From a bacterium (GTDB lineage: Bacteria > UBA10199 > DSSB01): a stretch of DNA of 18,860 bases. The notes beneath the pieces are model-generated. The model searched no databases. It had not been told where the DNA came from and was given only the letters and a program-made list of their open reading frames with translations. Shown here in pieces: positions 7,181 through 14,611 of the stretch (position 1 is its first letter; the number at the start of each line of letters is the position of its first letter). Made by a program: the position numbers and the translations under genes. The DNA lies in assembly GCA_030426445.1 (NCBI GenBank), contig JAUHYS010000008.1:1-18860 (forward strand). Reading direction: 5' to 3'.

Positions 7181-8880
7181 TAAAAGAACCTGTCTTGTTT
7201 AAGGGAGTCCAGTTGTTTTGAGAACTCTTTGCGGGCATGTTGCACTTGCCTGGGGTCTTGACTTTCTAGAGTTGCTTCAAAGCTTTGAATCAAAACTAAA
7301 ATATCATTGCGATCCTCGCCCAATGCGCTCTCATAAAGCTTTTCGGCTTGTAGCAACAAGGCCTTATTGAGCTCGTCCTCTCGTGGATGCAGTTTTAATG
7401 CGGCCAGCTTTTTACGTGAGGCTTCCACTGCCTCTGGGCTTAATTGACTCAAACTATTTTCAATAGTTTTTTGAGCACGCTCACCTGTTGAATTAACTTG
7501 GACATCTACCTCTAACAAGCCATTCATATCATAGCTAAAACGCACATCAATGGATTCTTTGTACTTAGGACCTTTGGGGACTTGAACCGCCAAAGAACCT
7601 AATTGAATATTGTTCTTTACTCGCCGAGATTCGCCCTGAAAAATATCGACCGTAATCCCAGTTTGTTCATCTTCTGTTGTATAATAAGTCTGCACTCGAC
7701 TGCTGGGTAAAACCGAATTGCGCTCAATGATCGGGCTAAAGAGATCTCCCTGCTCTCCTTTAGGGTCATTTTCATTTATGATACCAATACCTAAGCTATA
7801 AGGAGAGACATCTGTCAGCACAACATCTTCTAAAGCGCTATGCCTGGCTTTAAGTCCTGCTTGAATCCCTGCGCCCATGGCAACAACCAAATCAGGATCA
7901 AGGTGACTGGCGGGCATACGACGAAACATCTTAGCGATCATCCGCTTAAAAACCTGCATGCGAGTTGCACCGCCTACTAACACGACTTCGCTTAAATCGT
8001 GAAGGTTGAGTTTGGAATCCCGTAGGGCCCGTTCGATGGGAATCTGAATTTTATGAAGTAACGCTTGATTGATGTGCATGAAATCATCCCGGTTGATTTC
8101 TACCTTAGGATGAGATGCCTCTAAAATAGGGTCGATTTGAATACAGTCTTCGGAGTTAAATTGTTTTTTATATTCCTCAAAACGAGCATAGACTTGACTG
8201 CGCTGCTCAGAATTTAACTTGTCTTTTTCTATATTAATCTGACCCAAATAATAGTTTACCAAATTTTCTAAAAAATCTTCTCCTCCTAAGAAATTATCTC
8301 CTGCAGATGCGTGAACTTCAAGAACACCTTCAAAATATTCCATGATCGAAACGTCAAAGGTCCCGCCTCCGAGGTCCAAAATCATAAAATGATTTCCTTC
8401 TGGCTTATCGTGCAGGCCATAGGCAATGGCCGCGGCCGTGGGTTCGTTGACCAAACGCTCTACTTTAAAGCCAGCTAACTCTGCTGCGGCCTTGGTAGCC
8501 TTGCGCTGAATATCATTGAAATAGGCAGGCACACTAATGACCGCCTCATGAATGCTTTCTCCCAAAAAATCTTCGGCATCTTCTTTTAAGCTTTTTAAGA
8601 CAAGACTAGATAGTTCTACCGGACTAAAAGCTCTTTTATCGAGAGTCACCTGGTGTTGGGCGCCCATATAACGCTTAAAATTGGCTACACTGCGTGTGGG
8701 GTGACTGATTAGCCTTGCCTTAGCGAGCTTTCCCACTAAAATATCTCCAGATTCATCGGTACTAACGACGGATGGCGTTAAAAATTCGCCGTAGCGATTG
8801 GGAATAAGTTCTGCTTTTTCACCACGAAAAACCGCGCAGGCGCTATGGGTCGTTCCCAAATCAATCCCTATAATAGACAT
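7180..8880 (-). CDS. hscC: HscC-type Hsp70 chaperone
   Basis: A 566-residue DnaK homologue, shorter than DnaK (about 640) and close to E. coli HscC (about 556). The nucleotide-binding domain has 'IGIDLGTTHSACAV' (4-17), 'VISVPAYFNDIQRKATKAAA', 'LVNEPTAAAIAYGL', 'ILDLGGGTFDVSIMEY' and 'VVLVGGATRMQVF'. The substrate-binding domain follows after about residue 375, and the helical lid is cut short. Phrases such as 'ELSSLVLKSLKEDAEDFL', 'ASAGDNFLGGEDF' and 'GESRRVKNNIQLGS' are specific to the HscC branch as I know it. It lies 53 bases behind the exoribonuclease gene and is coupled to the J-domain/RDD gene. It is probably a specialised chaperone rather than the main DnaK, since no dnaJ or grpE is near. 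Confidence 0.93.
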   Translation of the reverse strand: MSIIGIDLGTTHSACAVFRGEKAELIPNRYGEFLTPSVVSTDESGDILVGKLAKARLISHPTRSVANFKRYMGAQHQVTLDKRAFSPVELSSLVLKSLKEDAEDFLGESIHEAVISVPAYFNDIQRKATKAAAELAGFKVERLVNEPTAAAIAYGLHDKPEGNHFMILDLGGGTFDVSIMEYFEGVLEVHASAGDNFLGGEDFLENLVNYYLGQINIEKDKLNSEQRSQVYARFEEYKKQFNSEDCIQIDPILEASHPKVEINRDDFMHINQALLHKIQIPIERALRDSKLNLHDLSEVVLVGGATRMQVFKRMIAKMFRRMPASHLDPDLVVAMGAGIQAGLKARHSALEDVVLTDVSPYSLGIGIINENDPKGEQGDLFSPIIERNSVLPSSRVQTYYTTEDEQTGITVDIFQGESRRVKNNIQLGSLAVQVPKGPKYKESIDVRFSYDMNGLLEVDVQVNSTGERAQKTIENSLSQLSPEAVEASRKKLAALKLHPREDELNKALLLQAEKLYESALGEDRNDILVLIQSFEATLESQDPRQVQHARKEFSKQLDSLKQDRFF

Positions 8881-8933
8881 GTTTTAGTCCCTTACCTTGA
8901 TTAACTTTTGATATTCTTTTTTATGAAACGTAT

Positions 8934-10397
8934 TTAGCCCATTTTAGGTTCGGTCGATTTTTGTGTTTCGGTTTTTTTAATCGCTTCTGAGTTTGGGCTT
9001 GCTTTGTCTGAGGTCTGCGTATCTTGAGAAAGGGGCTTATCCGCTTTTTTTTCGGTCTTGACCGTTTCTTGAACGGTTTGATCCGCCTTTTTCTGATTGA
9101 TTTGTAAATTGATTAAATCCCCTAAATTAGTGCCAAGAGGTTTTTTAAAAGATTGAGAGGGGCGATGACGATTCTCATGTTTTTCAGAAGGGGAAGAAGG
9201 GTTTTTCTGTTCTGACTTATTGGTATGAACTTCTTTTTCGGAAGAACTTTTTTTATGAGAATGTTGTTCAACCCCTCGATAATTTTGATGTGTTTGCGTT
9301 TTATCCTTATGAACCCTTTTAGGTGGAATAAATTGCTTTTTAGCTTCCGGAATAGGTTTTTTAAAAGCATGAAAGCTTGCGGGCTTGCTTGATGGTAAAG
9401 CCGGTGTCTGACTTGCAAAAATAGATTTTTCTCCCATGTCTTCTGCAGTTTGTTTGTAAAGCGCTTGACCAAAAACGATACTACCTTGACTCCAATAAGG
9501 GTTGGCCTCGCCAGACTCACGCTTCATAATATCGGCAAAGGCCTGCAGTTTAGAGTCCATATTGTCTAGGTGGTGCACCATGATAGCTTCTAAAGTCATG
9601 GGCTCTTTAGGCGAACCGTACTCTAACTTACCATGGTGCGACAGAACGATATGTTCGATGTGTTGCAAAATAGAGCCGGGAAAACCCTCAATAGAAGCGG
9701 CTTTTTTAATCGCCATTTCTAAACTGATGATGAGGTGCCCCACTAAACGACCTCGGGTGGTGTATTCAAAAATACGAGTGCTACTGAGTTCTTCTATTTT
9801 TCCAAAATCATGAAGGATTAAACCGGCATAAACCAAATCGGGATTCACTTTGGGGTAATGCTTTAAAGTATCCTTTGCTAATTGGCAAAGCCCTAAGACG
9901 TGCTCCAGCAAGCCACCAATCCAGGCGTGATGGTTTAAAGTTGCTGCGGGACTGCGTTTAAACTTGGGAGCATAAACCGGGTCTTCTAAAAGACCCAAGA
10001 TCAGTTTTTGTACAAAAGAATTTTTAATCTCAGCACGACACAAGGCCAAGAGCTCTTGATACATGCTATCGATATTTTTTTCGGTATGCGGTAAAAAAGC
10101 ATCGGCATCGACTTCGTTTTCCGAAACTTTAGAAATCTGCGTCACGTTAAATTGTAGGTGGTCTTGAAAAAACACCACATGACCTTTGGCTTGCACATAA
10201 TCTTGTCTTTCAAAGTATTTTGCTAAGAGTGGGCCCTTATCCCATATCCTGGCTTCCACAGAACCACTGCGGTCAACAAGCTTCAAGTTAACATAGGGTT
10301 TACCATTTTTGTCTGTCATAACCGTTTTATGAGAACATAGAAAAATGCTATCCACGGCCATGCCTTCTTTTAAATCACTAATAAAAATTTTTTCCAT
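8934..10397 (-). CDS. YhaM-like OB-fold/HD-domain 3'-5' exoribonuclease with a long disordered tail
   Basis: Residues 1-92 form an OB-fold nucleic-acid-binding domain ('VNLKLVDRSGSVEARIWD', then 'GHVVFFQDHLQFNVTQI'). Residues about 105-320 form an HD hydrolase domain: H156/H157 and H166 in 'NHHAWIGGLLEH', the HD pair H196-D197 in 'LILHDFGKIEEL', and 'LSHHGKLEYGSP' (252-263) with a final 'HHLDNMDSK'. This order matches YhaM of Gram-positive bacteria, which trims RNA 3' ends using divalent metal. The remaining 150 or so residues (330-487) are low-complexity, rich in Lys, Gln, Ser, Thr and Glu, and absent from YhaM (about 314 residues). The gene leads the minus-strand chaperone block and is divergent from trmJ across a 55-base gap. 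No strong ribosome site is seen. Confidence 0.88.
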   Translation of the reverse strand: MEKIFISDLKEGMAVDSIFLCSHKTVMTDKNGKPYVNLKLVDRSGSVEARIWDKGPLLAKYFERQDYVQAKGHVVFFQDHLQFNVTQISKVSENEVDADAFLPHTEKNIDSMYQELLALCRAEIKNSFVQKLILGLLEDPVYAPKFKRSPAATLNHHAWIGGLLEHVLGLCQLAKDTLKHYPKVNPDLVYAGLILHDFGKIEELSSTRIFEYTTRGRLVGHLIISLEMAIKKAASIEGFPGSILQHIEHIVLSHHGKLEYGSPKEPMTLEAIMVHHLDNMDSKLQAFADIMKRESGEANPYWSQGSIVFGQALYKQTAEDMGEKSIFASQTPALPSSKPASFHAFKKPIPEAKKQFIPPKRVHKDKTQTHQNYRGVEQHSHKKSSSEKEVHTNKSEQKNPSSPSEKHENRHRPSQSFKKPLGTNLGDLINLQINQKKADQTVQETVKTEKKADKPLSQDTQTSDKASPNSEAIKKTETQKSTEPKMG

Positions 10398-10452
10398 AAA
10401 ACTTTGTCTATCTTAGCTTGAAAGAGTGTGCAAATAAAATTACACCCTAATT

Positions 10453-11184
10453 ATGAACTTTTCACAAACTCTTAGCATTATTTTGGTCAGACCCCAATAC
10501 TCAGGAAATTTGGGCTCGGTGGCACGCGCCATGAAAAACATGGGACTCAGAGACCTGCGCTTGGTGGCTGCTGAAGCCAACTTAAACTCAAGCGAGGCTC
10601 ATCGCATGGCATTGCATGCCAGTGATATTTTGAATAAAGCAAAAAGTTTTAATCACCTAGCGGACGCCCTCGCTGATTTTGACCTGGTGGTGGGAACTTC
10701 CCGCCGCACTGGAAAAGAACGTGAAAATGCCTCTTGGCTCCGCGATTTCATTACCCAAATCAAAGCGACTCCTCAGGTAAAAAAACTGGGCATCTTATTT
10801 GGAGCTGAAGATACGGGATTAAGCAATGAGGAGCTAGCACATTGTCAAAGGATGATTCAAATCCCTAGCCATGACGACTACCCTTCACTTAATTTAGCCC
10901 AAGCCGTCATGGTAGTGGCTTATGAGTGGTTTGTCAGTGAGGCTAAGAGCGATGCATTAATAGAAAAAACTCAAGAAGACCTTGCGGGTTTTTCTTTAAT
11001 GGAAGCCATGTATCAGGATTTGGAGTCTTTGCTGGATGAATCCGGTTTTCTCAACCCACAAAATCCTTTTCATGCTATGCGCATCATGCGTAATTTAATC
11101 AACCGCGCTTATCCAAATAAAAGGGAAGTGAGGACCTTACGCGGTATTTTTAGACAATTGCGTTGGTGGAAGGAGAATGATTAA
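10453..11184 (+). CDS. trmJ: TrmJ-type tRNA 2'-O-methyltransferase (SPOUT/TrmH family)
   Basis: A 243-residue SPOUT methyltransferase of the TrmH group. Motif 1 is 'RPQYSGNLGSVARAMKNMG' with N19 and the catalytic R25. Motif 2 is 'ILFGAEDTGLSNEEL' (114-128). Motif 3 is 'IPSHDDYPSLNLAQAV' (137-152), forming the knot that binds SAM. TrmJ methylates the ribose of position 32 in the anticodon loop. In motif 2 the usual GRE is GAE. The C-terminal extension ('FLNPQNPFHAMRIMRNLINR', then 'LRGIFRQLRW') is typical of TrmJ. The last 30 or so bases recur as a direct repeat at 12789-12820, so this 3' end may have been an integration or recombination site. The gene is divergent from the exoribonuclease gene. 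Confidence 0.9.
   Translation: MNFSQTLSIILVRPQYSGNLGSVARAMKNMGLRDLRLVAAEANLNSSEAHRMALHASDILNKAKSFNHLADALADFDLVVGTSRRTGKERENASWLRDFITQIKATPQVKKLGILFGAEDTGLSNEELAHCQRMIQIPSHDDYPSLNLAQAVMVVAYEWFVSEAKSDALIEKTQEDLAGFSLMEAMYQDLESLLDESGFLNPQNPFHAMRIMRNLINRAYPNKREVRTLRGIFRQLRWWKEND
11147..11178 (+). repeat. Direct repeat at the 3' end of trmJ (left copy)
   Basis: Bases 11147-11178 match 12789-12820 at an offset of 1,642 with three mismatches (11160, 11163, 11177). Two of these are synonymous third-base changes in the shared 'FRQLRWWKE' frame. It behaves like a duplicated target end or a paralogue remnant. Confidence 0.7.
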
Positions 11185-11273
11185 GTTCGCTTTATTGACT
11201 TTTAATCGTTTTAAGGACAACTTTCGACTCTGGACATTTCTGATGAAAAACAGTATCTAGAGCAGCAAAAATA

Positions 11274-12329
11274 ATGATGAAAAAAATTTTCTATACAAGC
11301 TTAATAACCCTCCTGATCTTACTCAAATCAGGGCTGTGCCTTACCGAAGAACCCATCCGACTTGATCTAAACAAAACAATTTTAATGGGTGGTAACTACT
11401 ATCAATATAATAATACAATATTCATACCCACTGAAGAGCATCATGTTTATTTTAGACCTATCGACACTCATTTTAATAGTTTCAAGCTTTTAAACGAATA
11501 CTTTGCTGTTGACAAAAACCATGTCTTTTTTAAAGGAGAAGTCCTTAAAAGGGCTCACCGAAATTCTTTTCAAGCATTAAAAGAAACCCCTTTTGCAAGA
11601 GATAAAAATCAGGCATTCTATGGAAGAAACTCTATTCCTCAAGTGGATCTTAAAAGCTTTGAGATCTTAAATCATTTTTATGCAAGAGATAAAAATCATA
11701 TCTTTCATGAAGAAAAAATTTTGAATCATGTGGATACAGCTAGTTTTAGAGTCTTTGAAAAGAGTGCGACCTATACCATCGACAAAAATCACGCTTATCA
11801 TCAGAACCATCCCATCAAAGGCGCAGACTTAAACTCTTTTGAAGGGCTTGGCAGCGGCTATGCGCGAGACAAAAATCAACTCTATTGTTTTGGCAACACT
11901 GTTGGGCTTAATGGTAAGCCTATCGACTATGATCATGCTACCTTCGAAATTATCAAGGAGTCAGGAATTTACGGAAAAGACAAAGACGGAGTTTATCGAG
12001 TTTTTACTCACTGTGGTCCTAAAAAAAATACTCTCATTAAAAAAGCGGATCCAGATTCTTTTGAAGAAGTTTTCATACACCAAGATGCCTTTTATACTAA
12101 AGATAAAAATCATGTTTATCTCTTTGAAAAAATCATCGAAGAAGCTGACCCTAGCAGCTTTCGGGTATTAAATATTTACTACTCAATGGATAAAAATAAA
12201 GTCTTTCGAGAGGAAAAACCATTAAAAGGGGTAGACCCCAGGAAGTTTGACCCTAAAACATTTAACTATGAAGAATGGAAGAAGGCTCATAATCAACAAG
12301 AAGCTGCAAGCAAGGATGCCTTTGATTAA
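11274..12329 (+). CDS. Secreted DKNYY-repeat protein
   Basis: A 351-residue protein with a signal peptide (about residues 1-24) followed by tandem repeats of the form 'Y-x-x-D-K-N-H-V-F ... L-K-x-A-D-x-x-S-F-x-x-L'. Eight copies carry a recognisable DKN or DKD core, plus one degenerate copy at the N terminus. This matches the DKNYY family of envelope or secreted repeat proteins, whose role is not established. Lysine/asparagine/histidine content is high and codon choice is AT-rich. The start may be either of two adjacent ATGs; no strong ribosome site is seen. The last few codons ('DAFD' and stop) lie within sequence similar, in antisense, to a copper-ATPase gene, so the 3' end seems to have been created where that fragment joined. 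It is flanked by the two copies of the trmJ 3' end. Confidence 0.8.
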   Translation: MMKKIFYTSLITLLILLKSGLCLTEEPIRLDLNKTILMGGNYYQYNNTIFIPTEEHHVYFRPIDTHFNSFKLLNEYFAVDKNHVFFKGEVLKRAHRNSFQALKETPFARDKNQAFYGRNSIPQVDLKSFEILNHFYARDKNHIFHEEKILNHVDTASFRVFEKSATYTIDKNHAYHQNHPIKGADLNSFEGLGSGYARDKNQLYCFGNTVGLNGKPIDYDHATFEIIKESGIYGKDKDGVYRVFTHCGPKKNTLIKKADPDSFEEVFIHQDAFYTKDKNHVYLFEKIIEEADPSSFRVLNIYYSMDKNKVFREEKPLKGVDPRKFDPKTFNYEEWKKAHNQQEAASKDAFD

Positions 12330-12450
12330 AGTCACACCAGCACTTTCCATGGCAATGTCGGTTCCTGTGCCCATGGCAATGCCAACATTGGCTTGAGTTA
12401 AGGCTGGCGCATCATTGATACCGTCTCTAGTCATTGCTACAATGGCAACC
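12321..12450 (-). pseudogene. Fragment of a copper P-type ATPase gene (P-domain hinge region)
   Basis: The minus strand reads 'DGINDAPALTQANVGIAMG' and 'TDIAMESAGVTLIKG', the hinge after the phosphorylation domain of Cu ATPases. It aligns over about 130 bases with 15187-15316 of the intact copA here. The difference 'SAGVTLIKG' versus 'SADLTLIKG' and many third-base changes suggest it came from a paralogue rather than a recent copy. The GDGIND motif is damaged to RDGIND. There is no upstream or downstream remainder: one end runs into the 3' end of the DKNYY gene, the other into a broken antitoxin gene. Confidence 0.85.
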
Positions 12451-12724
12451 TTTATCCGAGCGTAATTTTTTAATAAATTGTGCGGCAGGTAAAACTTTTT
12501 CTTCTTTAATTTGTAAATTACCCAAAGCTAAACGTTTTAATAAGGCCATGGTCTCTTCGAAACTTTCGATATTTCGAAGCACAGCTTTAGCTTCTTCGTT
12601 TTGTGTAATAATTAAGAGATGTAGGAGAATCACTTAAATTATGTATGATCTCAGCAGCATGAGTTTTGAGGTAACTAATGGGCTTGATCCTGTTAGAGAG
12701 CTTGTTAGAAATTTTTTTATGCAT
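12451..12724 (-). pseudogene. Frameshifted Phd/YefM-family antitoxin gene
   Basis: From ATG at 12724 the frame reads 'MHKKISNKLSNRIKPISYLK', 'THAAEIIHNLSDSPT', the DNA-binding start of a Phd/YefM antitoxin. Near 12612 one extra A shifts the frame; past it, the next frame continues 'LIITQNEEAKAVLRNIESFE', 'ETMALLKRLALGNLQIKEEK', 'VLPAAQFIKKLRSDKG', the rest of the same family. The joined protein would be about 92 residues, the normal length. The toxin gene (RelE/ParE type) expected right after it is absent: the sequence passes directly into the ATPase fragment. It is therefore a dead antitoxin without a partner. Confidence 0.85.
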
Positions 12725-12756
12725 GACTTAATATAGTTCATTAAAAGTCCGATTGT

Positions 12757-12826
12757 CAAGTTAAGGTACCCTAAGTCCTATTAGGATTTTTTTAGACAAT
12801 TACGCTGGTGGAAGGAGAGTCTATAA
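12757..12826 (+). pseudogene. Remnant of a second trmJ 3' end (right copy of the direct repeat)
   Basis: The plus strand reads 'GFFRQLRWWKESL' and stop (12785-12826), matching the TrmJ C terminus 'GIFRQLRWWKEND'. Bases 12789-12820 pair with 11147-11178 with three mismatches. Upstream, 'QVK ... L' resembles 'EVRTL' of TrmJ but carries a 9-base insertion with an in-frame stop, so the copy is not functional. Similarity is lost before 12757. It ends four bases before the stop codon of the convergent gene at 12830. Confidence 0.7.
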
Positions 12827-12829
12827 AAT

Positions 12830-14611
12830 TTAACGACGGCCTTTTGGCGTTTTTCTTTCGGCAACTCGCTCCGCGCCAGACCTTCTGGATAGGTACTCTC
12901 TCAACATATCACGGTCTGCACGAGTGCTCGTATCAAAAAGGGCCCCTTGTCCTGTTAATTCAAAAAGGCTTCTTAAGCTTGTAGCCCCATCTCTAGCTGC
13001 GATGAGTACAGCATCAACGCTGCTAAACTCTCCTGTTTCGACCAAGGTTTTTGCCAAGGCCTCCCATCTGGCTGTTGGATACTGGGATGCAGATCCCGAC
13101 CTGAAGGCAACCAAAGCTCTTGTTAACCTTGCGGTACGGTCTCGCTCAAACTGCTCTGTCCCCACGTGTTCTCTCTCGACTTCTACTTGAGCTCTTTGGT
13201 AGACGCTAGCTGCTGCTTCCATTGGATCCGCAGCCCTTTTAGGACTTTGCTCTAAGGCCTCAATCGCACGTAATGCAGCCAAAGAACCCTTAACTTTCTC
13301 AAAAGAGGAGTCAATTTGATCGTAGGCATTGGCAACAGTCAATGCGTGCTCGAGATAAGTGTGACCCGAGGATTCTTGAGTCAGCCAAGTATGATCCACA
13401 CGGCCATTTTGGAGCTTGTCTGCATCACGAAGAAGAATAGCGGCAGACTCCCTTTCTCCATGAGAGACTTCCCTTCCCCAACCATGAGTATGATTTTCTG
13501 AAATGGCACGGGCAATATTAACAAGCTTATCCCAATCAATTGCCTCAAAAAAGATTTGGGGTGGGTGGGTAGCCCAGGTAGCAAAAACAAGCACCCTTTC
13601 TTGTGTACCGTTAGCAATCCAAATCTTACGGGTTTGCAGAGGTGTCTGGGGAGGAGGGAGCCCTGCTTCTCTAAAATCACTCAATATTTTATTTTTGATA
13701 TGCAGCTCACCCGCATTTACTTGGCCTGACTGAGCTGGGATAGAAATGATCGGAATGTATGGGACATTGACTCTATCCAAGGCAGGCTGAAGCCTATCTT
13801 TAAGCACTTGATCACTAAGAACAGGGCCTCCGCGGCTACCTGCTTCCTGCAGAGCTTCATTGAGAGCTGTGTTAATAACGGCCACTCTGGCAGCATGGGA
13901 TCCGCCCTTGTAAGAAGGAACTCCAAAGGCATTTGGGTCCACGATTTCGGCTTTTAATCCCCGCCCCAGGTCTTTTACTGATACTCCCAAACGGCTTGGG
14001 TCTCCTGCATGCAGGGCTGCTAATGCAGCGCTAGCACCGGATGCTCCAGCAGCAAAGCCTCTTGCTTTAGCTATATCGGCGCTACGTGCTTGTGCTTGAT
14101 AGCTTGAACGCTGGGTAGGTCTTTCTGGAGCTCTGTCGCGTAAAGCACCCAGTTTGGTTCCATTTTTTAATGCCGTCTCTCCTAGAGGAGCTCTTAAACT
14201 AGTTTCTCTTTCTGCAGGTCTGACTGCTTCAGCTTCTTGAGTGGCTTCTTGCAGGAGGTCTCGATCGTTTTCTACAATATAATCATCCAGCAAAGCCTGC
14301 AAAGCCAAAAAGGTCTTCACTGCAGGGCCTTCCAAGCTTAAATCTCCACAGATTCCCCTGGAATGAATCTCATGAAATGCATCTCGTAAGGCATCGATAC
14401 TCCCCTTTAAATCTGCTACACTGGTTTCAGACCCAAAGCGTCTTTCCATCGGGCTTCCCTCACCCCTATCTTTAAGAACTTTGTCTAATACTTCTGAATT
14501 TAATAAGTCTAACCAAGGTTGGATTTGATCATAGGAAACTGTTAGATTTTGTGGAATAGCTCCGTCTGAAAATGATGGGGAAATTGGGGCTCTGCTTGAA
14601 TCGATTGACAT
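12830..14611 (-). CDS. Unrecognised 593-residue soluble protein with a faint HD-like motif
   Basis: I do not recognise this family. The start is firm: AGGAGG at 14618-14623 lies six bases before the ATG. There is no signal peptide or membrane helix. Residues 1-25 are Ser/Pro-rich and probably flexible. Residues 30-125 look helical. Residues 130-205 are low-complexity, Ala/Arg/Gln-rich. Residues 205-410 look globular, with 'VNVPYIPIISIPAQSG' and 'KIWIANGTQERVLVFATWA'. Residues 368-402 ('ARAISENHTHGW', 'SHGERESAAILLRDADKLQN') recall the second half of an HD phosphohydrolase (H...H..E...L.DADKL), but no classical first H and HD pair was found. Residues 430-593 are helical and charged with a basic end ('RKTPKGRR'). 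It reads less AT-rich than its neighbours by eye. It stands alone between the gene-fragment region and copA. Confidence 0.75.
   Translation of the reverse strand: MSIDSSRAPISPSFSDGAIPQNLTVSYDQIQPWLDLLNSEVLDKVLKDRGEGSPMERRFGSETSVADLKGSIDALRDAFHEIHSRGICGDLSLEGPAVKTFLALQALLDDYIVENDRDLLQEATQEAEAVRPAERETSLRAPLGETALKNGTKLGALRDRAPERPTQRSSYQAQARSADIAKARGFAAGASGASAALAALHAGDPSRLGVSVKDLGRGLKAEIVDPNAFGVPSYKGGSHAARVAVINTALNEALQEAGSRGGPVLSDQVLKDRLQPALDRVNVPYIPIISIPAQSGQVNAGELHIKNKILSDFREAGLPPPQTPLQTRKIWIANGTQERVLVFATWATHPPQIFFEAIDWDKLVNIARAISENHTHGWGREVSHGERESAAILLRDADKLQNGRVDHTWLTQESSGHTYLEHALTVANAYDQIDSSFEKVKGSLAALRAIEALEQSPKRAADPMEAAASVYQRAQVEVEREHVGTEQFERDRTARLTRALVAFRSGSASQYPTARWEALAKTLVETGEFSSVDAVLIAARDGATSLRSLFELTGQGALFDTSTRADRDMLREYLSRRSGAERVAERKTPKGRR

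Noticed and set aside
9122..9520. 132-codon minus-strand frame inside the exoribonuclease tail
   Set aside because: It is the shifted frame of the Lys/Gln-rich low-complexity tail.
11177..11260. 27-codon frame overlapping the trmJ stop (begins MIKFALLTFNRF)
   Set aside because: AAGGAG is too close to its ATG and the peptide has no known relative; it might be the stub of a gene cut at the island junction, but evidence is too thin to annotate.
12222..12434. 70-codon frame beginning MTRDGINDAPAL as a possible small gene
   Set aside because: Only the first half is ATPase sequence; the rest is antisense to the DKNYY gene. It has no ribosome site and the GDG motif is damaged, so it is treated as a pseudogene fragment.
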